Of a stretch of DNA of 54,757 nt, positions 1 to 5,740 are shown piece after piece. Within the stretch, counting starts at the first letter, position 1; the number at the start of each line of letters is the position of its first letter. A program made the translations under genes and the position numbers. The stretch lies in the NCBI GenBank assembly GCA_947630375.1, contig CANRHH010000015.1, forward strand, positions 1 to 54,757, given 5' to 3'. This DNA comes from an uncultured Oscillospiraceae bacterium (GTDB lineage Bacteria; Bacillota; Clostridia; Oscillospirales; Oscillospiraceae). A model generated the notes under the pieces. That model worked only from the letters and a program-made list of their open reading frames with translations, was not told the origin of the DNA and made no database searches.

Positions 1-91
1 CCATGAATCTGAAAAAGCTGGCCTCATGGGCTTGGCTTTCCTCGCACTTTCCTCCCGTTTTGCACATTCTTGCCCCCCTTATATTTCAATT

Positions 92-121
92 CCCGGTGTA
101 TGGCTTAACTCATACACCGGG
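92..121. repeat. Perfect hairpin, possible 3' end signal
   Basis: An 11-bp perfect stem (CCCGGTGTATG with its complement) closes on an 8-nt loop. It sits 14 nt before a second hairpin. On the plus strand only TTCTTTG follows, so termination would be weak. The first 91 bases of the window hold no frame I can support as a gene; they may be intergenic or the tail of a gene outside the window. Confidence 0.45.
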
Positions 122-134
122 TTCTTTGACAGGC

Positions 135-163
135 AGCCAGCCGCAAAGCGGCTGGCTCTTTTT
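135..163 (+). terminator. Rho-independent terminator, plus strand
   Basis: A 10-bp GC-rich stem (AGCCAGCCGC, loop AAA) is followed on the plus strand by CTTTTT, the layout of an intrinsic terminator. It could end transcription of a rightward gene before the window, and it separates that gene from the leftward transporter operon, which ends 30 nt further on. On the minus strand the same stem has no U-tract. Confidence 0.6.
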
Positions 164-192
164 CTGGAGCCGCCGCTCCGCCTTTTTTTCTG

Positions 193-978
193 TCAGGACA
201 GGAGCATCCGGTCGTTATCCAGGGCCTTGCCCACATTCTCCTTGAACATCCGCAGCAGGTCGGCCACCGTGAGCCCCTGCCGCTGTTCCCCTTTCAGGTC
301 CAGCAGGATGCGGCCGGAGTCCATCATCAAGGTCCGGTTGCCCAGCTCCAGGGCGGAGGACATATTGTGGGTGATCATCAGGCAGGTGAGCTTCTGCTCC
401 CGGACAATGTTCTCCGTCAGGGCCAGGACCTTCTCGGCGGTGCCCGGATCCAGGGCGGCGGTGTGCTCGTCCAGCAGCAGGAGTTTGGGGGGCACCATGG
501 TAGCCATCAGCAGGGTCAGGGCCTGCCGCTGGCCGCCGGAGAGCAGGCCCACCGGCTGGCGCATCCGGTCCTCCAGGCCCATGCCCAGCAGGGCCAGCCG
601 GTCCCGGAAAGCGGCCTTCTCGGCCCGGGAGACGTGGCTGAGCCAGCCGCCGCCTCCGGCGGCCAGGGCCAGATTCTCCTCAATGGTCATAGCCGGCGCG
701 CTGCCCCGCATAGGGTCCTGGAACAGGCGGCCGATGCTCTTGGCCCGGCGAAATTCCGGCAGAAAGGTTATGTCCTGCCCGTCCATGGTGATGCGGCCGG
801 TATCCGGCAGGAAGCTGCCGGCAATGGCGTTGAACAGCGTGGATTTCCCCGCGCCGTTGGCGCCGATGATGGTGACGAAGTCCCCCTTTTCCAGGTGGAG
901 GTCGATGCCCCTCAGGGCGGTCTTCTCGTTGACCGTGCCCGGGTTGAAGGTCTTGGAGATGTTTTGCAGCGTCAGCAA
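193..978 (-). CDS. trpZ: ABC transporter ATPase, TrpZ-type (tryptophan uptake)
   Basis: Cytoplasmic ATPase that powers an ABC importer. Walker A GANGAGKS is near residues 39-46, the signature LLSGGQRQAL follows mid-protein, Walker B is LLLLDEHTAALD, and the switch His lies in MITHNMSS. I start it at TTG 978, one base after the permease stop, with GGGAGG 8 nt upstream; this gives 261 residues, normal for the family, while the longer open frame to 1053 would run inside the permease gene. It is the last gene of a three-gene leftward operon (binding protein, permease, ATPase) under a tryptophan T-box, so tryptophan or a close analogue is the likely substrate. The trpXYZ name rests on family architecture plus the T-box, not on a measured substrate. 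Confidence 0.85.
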   Translation of the reverse strand: MLTLQNISKTFNPGTVNEKTALRGIDLHLEKGDFVTIIGANGAGKSTLFNAIAGSFLPDTGRITMDGQDITFLPEFRRAKSIGRLFQDPMRGSAPAMTIEENLALAAGGGGWLSHVSRAEKAAFRDRLALLGMGLEDRMRQPVGLLSGGQRQALTLLMATMVPPKLLLLDEHTAALDPGTAEKVLALTENIVREQKLTCLMITHNMSSALELGNRTLMMDSGRILLDLKGEQRQGLTVADLLRMFKENVGKALDNDRMLLS

Positions 979-979
979 C

Positions 980-1906
980 TCAGCGCCCTCCCTTCCCGGC
1001 CGCCATACGGCGCCGCAGCGTGGGCAGCTGGCCCTTGAAATAGGGCCCCGCAATGGCCGCGATAACGATCACGGAGCTGACCAGCTTAAGCATAAAGGCG
1101 GGCATGTTCAGCCGCAGGGCGGCGGTATACACCAGGCGGAACACCACCGAGCCCACCACCATGCCCACCGCCCGCTTGGCGATGGAGCCCTTGCCCAGGA
1201 AGGTCTGGCCGATCAGGAGGCTGGCCAGGGCGATGGTCACCATGCCGGAGCCGATGTCGATGTTCACGGATTTTTGGCTCTGGGCCAGCAGACAGCCGGA
1301 GAGGCCCGTAAAGGCGTTGGCTACGCACAGGCCCACCGTGGTGGTAAAGGCGGGGTTGATGGAGGAGGAGCGCACCATGTCCGGGTTGTTGCCGGTGGCC
1401 CGAATGGCCAGGCCCAGCCGGGTCCGGAGAAAGAGAGCCAGGAACAGGATCACCAGCGCCGCCGCGGCCAGGGAGATGATCAGCTCATACTGCCCGGCCA
1501 GAGGGGTGTCTGCCAGCAGGGCCTTCATCTTGGTGAAGACCGTCTCCGTCTTATTCATGTTCAGCTGGGAGGACTTGCCCATGACGGCGATGTTGATGGA
1601 GTACAGCCCCGTGTTCACGATGATGCCGGCCAGAAGGCTCTCGATGCCCATGCGGGTCTGGAGCACGGCGGTGACAAAGCCGGACAGCACCCCCGCGGCC
1701 ATGGCGGCGGGGATGGAGAGGTACGGGTGGCCGGCAATGGCCACCACCGCGCCTACCGCCGCGCCCAGGGTAAAGCAGCCGTCGGTGGACAGGTCGCACA
1801 CGTTCAGCATGGAGTAGCTCAAAAACAGGGCCAGTACCGTCAGCGAACAGGTCAGCCCCAGCTCCAGGGCCGTCTGACACAGGCCCCATATGGCGGAGAA
1901 AGACAT
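980..1906 (-). CDS. trpY: ABC transporter permease, TrpY-type
   Basis: Membrane permease of 308 residues in the branched-chain/sugar-type permease superfamily (BPD_transp_2). It shows about eight to nine hydrophobic segments, and the cytoplasmic loop GRTRLGLAIRATGNNPDMVR-like stretch near the middle is the typical coupling region (seen here as RLGLAIRATGNNPDM). The start ATG 1906 has a strong ribosome binding site, AGGAGG, 7 nt upstream. The ATPase gene begins one base after its stop, so the two are translationally coupled. A 150-nt gap containing a 17-bp hairpin separates it from the binding-protein gene. Substrate inferred from the operon's tryptophan T-box. Confidence 0.86.
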   Translation of the reverse strand: MSFSAIWGLCQTALELGLTCSLTVLALFLSYSMLNVCDLSTDGCFTLGAAVGAVVAIAGHPYLSIPAAMAAGVLSGFVTAVLQTRMGIESLLAGIIVNTGLYSINIAVMGKSSQLNMNKTETVFTKMKALLADTPLAGQYELIISLAAAALVILFLALFLRTRLGLAIRATGNNPDMVRSSSINPAFTTTVGLCVANAFTGLSGCLLAQSQKSVNIDIGSGMVTIALASLLIGQTFLGKGSIAKRAVGMVVGSVVFRLVYTAALRLNMPAFMLKLVSSVIVIAAIAGPYFKGQLPTLRRRMAAGKGGR

Positions 1907-1931
1907 AAAAAACCTCCTGGAGGATGGGTGT

Positions 1932-1971
1932 CTTGATCGGGAGGCCGCAGGATCGCGGCCTCCCGATCAAG
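1932..1971 (-). repeat. Intercistronic 17-bp perfect hairpin between trpX and trpY
   Basis: CTTGATCGGGAGGCCGC at 1932-1948 is repeated in exact complement at 1955-1971 with a 6-nt loop. No U-run follows, so it is not a standard terminator. In ABC importer operons a hairpin after the binding-protein gene often stabilises that part of the message and lowers downstream expression, matching the need for excess binding protein; that role is inferred here. Confidence 0.7.
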
Positions 1972-2058
1972 CTAAGAAAACGTGGTTCAGTCGTACTCGG
2001 GGACAGGCGGCAGGCTGGCGAAGCCAACGACGGTCGGTCCTCCTTCTTTTATATGGGC

Positions 2059-3174
2059 TCAGGCCACGTCGTCAAAGCTCTCGGCCGTGACGGTGGACTG
2101 GACCTTGGTGCACAGGGGCTCGAAGAGCTCCGCCAGCTGGTCGTAATCCTTGCCCAGCACGGCGCACACGTCGGTGTTGATGGTGGCTGTGCCGTTGTCA
2201 AAGGTCATAACCGGGGTGGAGGCGGGGTCCGCGCCGTTGAGCAGGATATCGGCGACCATGTTGGCGGTCTCCACACCCAGGTTGGCGTAGTCCACGCCGT
2301 AGCCCAGGAAGGCGCCGTTGAGGGCAAAGGAGTCAGCCCCGGCATAGTGGAGGATGCCGGCCTCGGCCAGGGTCTCATAGATGGCCAGCTCCGCTTTCAT
2401 GATGGTGTTGTCGGAGGGGGTGAAAGCCGCGTCCACACCGTCGGCGGCCATGGCCTGGGCGGCCAGCAGCACCTCCTGGTCGTTGGTGCCGTTATACTCC
2501 TTGTAGGCCACACCCTTGTCGTCCAGATACGCCTTGGCGGCGGCGATGGGGGTGGTGGAGGAATCCTGGCCCACGTCATACAGCAGGCCGATCAGATCCG
2601 CCTCCGGGTTCTCGGCAAAGATCAGGTTCATAATGGCGTCGGTGTCCAGGAAGTCGCTGGTGCCGGTGATGTTGGCGCCGGGGGCCTCCAGGCTCTCCAC
2701 CAGGTCCACGGACACGGGGTCAGACACGGCGGCGAACACCACGGGGATCTGGTTGTCTGCGGTGGCGCCCTGCATGGCCATGGCCACGGGGGTGGCCACG
2801 CCCACCATCAAATCCACCTCGTCGGCGATGAAGTTGGCGATGATCTGCTCCAGCACGGCGGCGTCGGCGTTGCAGTTGTCATAGCTGATCTCGAAGGTCA
2901 CGCCCTGCTCCTGGCCAATGGCGGCCAGCTGGTTCTGGATGTTGTCCACGATCTGGTTCAGGGACGCGTCGTCCACATAGTTGCAGATGCCCACCTTGTA
3001 TACGACGGCCTCGGCGGGCTCTTCCGCGGCGGGCTCGGCAGCGGGGGCCTCTTCGGCAGGCGCCTCGGCGGCGGGGGCTTCCGTGGCGGCGGGGGTACTG
3101 CCGCCGCAGGCGGCCAGGGCAAAGACCATGGCCAGGGTCAAAAGAACACAAAGCATTTTTTTGAGGTTTTTCAT
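2059..3174 (-). CDS. trpX: Substrate-binding lipoprotein, TrpX-type
   Basis: Extracytoplasmic binding protein of the ABC_sub_bind family (PF04392, typified by TrpX). A signal peptide with lipobox ALAAC places the lipidated Cys at residue 23; an Ala/Glu/Pro-rich tether of about 35 residues follows, then the two-lobe binding domain starting near VYKVGICNYVDD. I start at ATG 3174, preceded by AAAGGAG 7 nt upstream, rather than at the upstream in-frame codon at 3225 that would bury the signal peptide; this gives 371 residues. It is the first gene of the operon, 126 nt after the T-box terminator. The T-box specifier UGG and a discriminator-matching C in the antiterminator bulge both point to tryptophan. 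Confidence 0.88.
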   Translation of the reverse strand: MKNLKKMLCVLLTLAMVFALAACGGSTPAATEAPAAEAPAEEAPAAEPAAEEPAEAVVYKVGICNYVDDASLNQIVDNIQNQLAAIGQEQGVTFEISYDNCNADAAVLEQIIANFIADEVDLMVGVATPVAMAMQGATADNQIPVVFAAVSDPVSVDLVESLEAPGANITGTSDFLDTDAIMNLIFAENPEADLIGLLYDVGQDSSTTPIAAAKAYLDDKGVAYKEYNGTNDQEVLLAAQAMAADGVDAAFTPSDNTIMKAELAIYETLAEAGILHYAGADSFALNGAFLGYGVDYANLGVETANMVADILLNGADPASTPVMTFDNGTATINTDVCAVLGKDYDQLAELFEPLCTKVQSTVTAESFDDVA

Positions 3175-3210
3175 TTTCTTTTCTCCTTTTATTTTAAAAG
3201 CAGTCTTTTC

Positions 3211-3236
3211 ATTTCTAATTCTCAATTTCTAATTCT
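3211..3236 (-). repeat. 12-bp direct repeat in the trpX leader
   Basis: ATTTCTAATTCT occurs twice, at 3211-3222 and 3225-3236, between the T-box terminator and the trpX ribosome binding site. AT-rich, no known function. Confidence 0.4.
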
Positions 3237-3300
3237 TAATTGTGCGTCCGCCATCGTCTGGACAATATAAACATCTCTGTTTTCCTCCCTCCGGCAAAAT

Positions 3301-3336
3301 AAAAAATCCTGCCCCAGCATTTCTGCTGGGACAGGA
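3301..3336 (-). terminator. T-box intrinsic terminator
   Basis: Read on the minus strand, a stem of about 13 bp (GTCCTG, then CCCAGCA, loop GAAAT) is followed by GGATTTTTTATTTT. It begins just after the T-box sequence at 3353-3364, so that formation of the antiterminator with uncharged tRNA would exclude it. Confidence 0.9.
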
Positions 3337-3588
3337 CTGAACAAACATTCCTGCGGTGCCACCCGGCTTGGCGCTCTGCGCGCCCGCTCTGTTCCGCGCC
3401 ATCACGCGGCGGCTTTGTTTACGGAGTGCCCCTCTCCGTCGCACATAGGGCGGAAAACCCGCCTTCCGATTGCCCTCCGAAGTCCATTCACACGATCCGG
3501 CCTGTGCCGCGCTCTCAGCCTGCGCAGCTCTCTGTGACACGCCTGGAAAGGTTACTTACTCTTCTTCAACGGTTTGCTGTATAAAATT
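3301..3588 (-). promoter_or_regulatory. T-box riboswitch, tryptophan-specific (UGG specifier)
   Basis: A 5' leader of about 290 nt that senses uncharged tRNA and lets transcription continue into trpXYZ. On the minus strand it opens with GAAGAAGAGTAAGTAACC (Stem I base with the AGTA S-turn side), then AGAGAG and GGCTGAGAGC (distal Stem I), then GAA-TGG-AC, in which TGG at 3486-3484 sits in the specifier position before a conserved A. The near-invariant T-box element GGGTGGCACCGC lies at 3364-3353; its bulge UGGC pairs with an acceptor end GCCA, i.e. discriminator G, as expected for bacterial tRNA-Trp. The terminator follows directly. The antiterminator and terminator identity is clear; specifier register is the one inferred point. 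Confidence 0.95.
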
Positions 3589-3594
3589 GTCTGC

Positions 3595-3623
3595 ATTATA
3601 TCCCCCCCCGCCGGCTTTGTCAA
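3595..3623 (-). promoter_or_regulatory. Perfect consensus sigma-A promoter of the T-box/trpX operon
   Basis: Minus strand: TTGACA at 3623-3618, 17-nt spacer, TATAAT at 3600-3595, all twelve consensus positions matched. The predicted start is near 3588, just before the Stem I sequence of the T-box. Full-strength transcription with control left to the T-box is typical. The rest of the gap towards the sigma-factor gene (3624-3821) shows only GC-rich short hairpins and A/T runs; a TATGAT at 3783-3788 may be a -10 for the rightward gene but has no convincing -35. Confidence 0.9.
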
Positions 3624-3821
3624 GGGCTTTTTTCATGTTTCACGAAAATTTTTTCGCGCCGCCGGCAAATGTGCCGCCTCTTGCGGGCCGCGGGAGGCTG
3701 TGCTATGCTGTCTTTGGGGCGTTTGCCCCGGCTGTAAAAAATTTTTTCTCTTTCCGTGCGACCAAATGCGGCAAAAGGGCTTTATGATAGGTGAGGGACC
3801 TCAGAAAGGAGATCGACCTGT

Positions 3822-4406
3822 ATGGAAGACAAAGAAATCGTCAATTTGTACTGGCAGCGGGATGAGGAGGCTATCCCGGCCACCGCTGCCAAGTACGGAA
3901 GCTACTGCCGGATCATCGCATACAATTTTTTGGGCAGCGCGGAGGACGCGGAGGAGTGCGTCAACGACACCTGGCTGGGCGCCTGGAACTCCATGCCCGC
4001 GAACCGCCCCGCCCGGCTGGCCCCCTATCTGGCCAAGCTGACCAGGTGGCTCTCCCTGGGCCGCCTGCGGGACAGCCGCCGTCTCAAGCGCGGCGGCGGT
4101 GAGACGAGCCTGGCTTTGGAGGAGCTGAGCGAGGTCCTCGATTCCGGCATGGACGTCCAGCTTCAGATCGAGCGGCGGGAGCTGGCCGCCGCCATCCGGC
4201 GTTTTCTGGCCGGTCTGGACGAGGACAAGCGGCAGGTCTTTCTGGCCCGCTACTGGTTTATGGCCCCGGTGAAGGAGATCGCCAGGCGCTTTGGCTTCAG
4301 TGAGTCCAAGGTGAAGTCTATGCTGTCCCGCACCTGCCGGGAGCTCAGGGAAAAACTTGAGGAGGAGCACTATGTTGAGCGAAGAAATATTGTTTGCCAT
4401 AAATGA
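3822..4406 (+). CDS. ECF-type RNA polymerase sigma factor
   Basis: Sigma-70 family factor with regions 2 and 4 only, 194 residues. Region 2 spans about residues 5-75 and includes YCRIIAYNFLGSAEDAEECV and NDTWLGAWNSMP; region 4 (about 120-180) ends in a helix-turn-helix APVKEIARRFGFSESKVKSM. The ATG 3822 has AGAAAGGAG 10 nt upstream. Its 3' end overlaps the next gene by 35 nt in another frame, a strong sign of translational coupling to a membrane partner that probably holds it inactive. No promoter matching a known ECF consensus is evident upstream, so autoregulation cannot be argued from sequence. Confidence 0.88.
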   Translation: MEDKEIVNLYWQRDEEAIPATAAKYGSYCRIIAYNFLGSAEDAEECVNDTWLGAWNSMPANRPARLAPYLAKLTRWLSLGRLRDSRRLKRGGGETSLALEELSEVLDSGMDVQLQIERRELAAAIRRFLAGLDEDKRQVFLARYWFMAPVKEIARRFGFSESKVKSMLSRTCRELREKLEEEHYVERRNIVCHK

Positions 4407-5406
4407 CGCGGACGACGGCATGCTGGAGGCCGTCAGCTGCCGTTTAGGCTATAGGGTTCAGGCCGCGCCGGCGCGCCTCGGCCGGCTCTCTCGGAGGGCC
4501 GCCCTTCTGGCCGCGGTGATCGCCGCTTTCCTGGCCTTCAGCGCCGTGGCCTACGCGGCCAACCTCTGGGGCATCCGGGAGATGTTCAACAACCCCAACA
4601 TGGAGCTGCCGGAGGCCGCGGAGGATCTGATCGTATCCCAGAGCGAGAGCGGCCAGGGGGCGGGCATCCGCTGCCAGGTCACGGAGAGCCTGTGCGACGT
4701 CAACCAGATCCTCCTGACTGTCACGGTCTCCGGGGATGAAACGCATATTCTGGTCCCCCAGGACGCACTGCCGGAGGATCCTCTGGAGAGCATCGGCCGG
4801 GACGGCGAGGGAACTTTGGCCGATCACGCGGCCCGGCAAGGGAAAACGCTCCTGTATATAGGCGCGACCCTGGCCCTGCCCGGCCCTGAAGGGCCGGAGG
4901 TCCATGCCCAGGGGATCCAGACCACCTGCATCTCGGACAGCGAAATGGCCCTTCTGATCCAGGCCGAGCGGCCGGCGGGCAGCTCTTTGGAGGGCGCCGC
5001 ACTCTGTGTCACCACGCTGGAAGAGGGGGCCTCGGTGCCGGAGCGTTTAGAGGTGCCCGTGGCCCTGACGGAGGCGGCCGCCGAAACAGAGCTGATCTTT
5101 GCCCCGGTGGACCCGGACGCCGTCCCCGGGGTCCGGGTAGGCGAGGCCACCGTTACGATCTCGCCCCTGGGCGTCAGCGCAACCTGGCCGGAGACCATGA
5201 CCAATGCGGAAGATTACTATAAGATCATGAAGATCGACTTTGAGGAGCTCACGGATTTTGAGGGCAGCGGCTCCGTCCTGGGCGACGACGGCGTATATCA
5301 CAATCAGATCTCCATGGGCCAGGGCACCGTGACCGACACCCTGACCGTCCACTATTACGACTGGGACAAGCAGCCCATCGGGGACATCATTTTCAAGAAA
5401 AAGTAA
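4372..5406 (+). CDS. Putative membrane-anchored anti-sigma factor (DUF4179-like)
   Basis: 344 residues: a short cytoplasmic N-terminus (MLSEEILFAINDADDGMLEA), a single membrane helix around residues 45-64 (AALLAAVIAAFLAFSAVAYA), then a large extracellular part of about 280 residues rich in beta-strand-like segments. This layout, and its place 35 nt inside the end of an ECF sigma gene, matches the clostridial anti-sigma/DUF4179 proteins. I take ATG 4372 rather than 4357 because AGGAGGAGCACT precedes it. The short cytoplasmic part is smaller than a classical zinc anti-sigma domain and has no HxxxCxxC motif. Function as anti-sigma is inferred from context. Confidence 0.7.
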   Translation: MLSEEILFAINDADDGMLEAVSCRLGYRVQAAPARLGRLSRRAALLAAVIAAFLAFSAVAYAANLWGIREMFNNPNMELPEAAEDLIVSQSESGQGAGIRCQVTESLCDVNQILLTVTVSGDETHILVPQDALPEDPLESIGRDGEGTLADHAARQGKTLLYIGATLALPGPEGPEVHAQGIQTTCISDSEMALLIQAERPAGSSLEGAALCVTTLEEGASVPERLEVPVALTEAAAETELIFAPVDPDAVPGVRVGEATVTISPLGVSATWPETMTNAEDYYKIMKIDFEELTDFEGSGSVLGDDGVYHNQISMGQGTVTDTLTVHYYDWDKQPIGDIIFKKK

Positions 5407-5418
5407 AATCGCAAGAGA

Positions 5419-5632
5419 GCGTCCCGGGCTTTTGCCCGGGATGCTGTGACTGTGGACAAACCTATCGGCCATGTATAGATACGCAGGGGAAGAGCGCAGA
5501 GAGGGGGCGGGAGCCCTCTTTCTGCGTTCAATCCCCTTATCCAAGAGCATTTATGAATGCTCTTGGATAAGAGCTCAAGTTGAAGACCTTTGTCTTCAAC
5601 TTGAGCGTCCCGGGCTTTTGACCGGGACGCTC
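5419..5632. repeat. Array of five hairpins between sigma operon and pcrA
   Basis: Within 214 bp lie: 5419-5444 (stem GCGTCCCGGGC with one G-U), 5495-5526 (CGCAGAGAGGG with its partner), 5537-5570 (15-bp perfect stem TTATCCAAGAGCATT), 5573-5606 (15-bp perfect stem GCTCAAGTTGAAGAC) and 5603-5632 (11-bp perfect stem GAGCGTCCCGG). The last two share GAGC at 5603-5606 and so partly exclude each other. The first and last are relatives: GAGCGTCCCGGGCTTTTG occurs in both. The first could end the sigma operon, but U-runs are poor. No coding frame is supported in 5407-5740. Confidence 0.75.
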
Positions 5633-5704
5633 TCTGTTTCTCTCTACGTCTTTCCGCACAAAAGCGGGCCCGGGCCGGGGAAAAAATTCGACCCATTTTG
5701 CGCC

Positions 5705-5733
5705 TTGTATCTCCGGCGGATTTATGCTAAAAT
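5705..5733 (+). promoter_or_regulatory. pcrA promoter placing the start site at or beside the ATG
   Basis: TTGTAT at 5705-5710, a 17-nt spacer, and TAAAAT at 5728-5733. Transcription would begin about 7 nt later, at 5740-5741, which is the ATG itself. No Shine-Dalgarno sequence lies before the ATG. Together this suggests a leaderless message. Confidence 0.65.
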
Positions 5734-5740
5734 CGGGACC

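Noticed and set aside
1-91. A gene end or start at the left edge
   Set aside because: Frames exist but none shows recognisable residues; too short to support.
26-1936. A plus-strand open frame opposite the ABC importer genes
   Set aside because: Shadow of trpZ and trpY; sequence is Arg/Ser/Gly/His-rich and unlike a protein.
3484-3487. ATG as the T-box specifier (methionine)
   Set aside because: The conserved GAA before and A after the codon fit TGG; tRNA discriminator match and the TrpX family agree with tryptophan.
3229-3540. Small minus-strand frame of 103 codons upstream of trpX
   Set aside because: It reads straight through the T-box stems and terminator, which explain the sequence better.
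5419-5632. CRISPR-like array
   Set aside because: Unit sequences differ, spacing is irregular, each unit is a self-complementary hairpin, and no cas gene is nearby.
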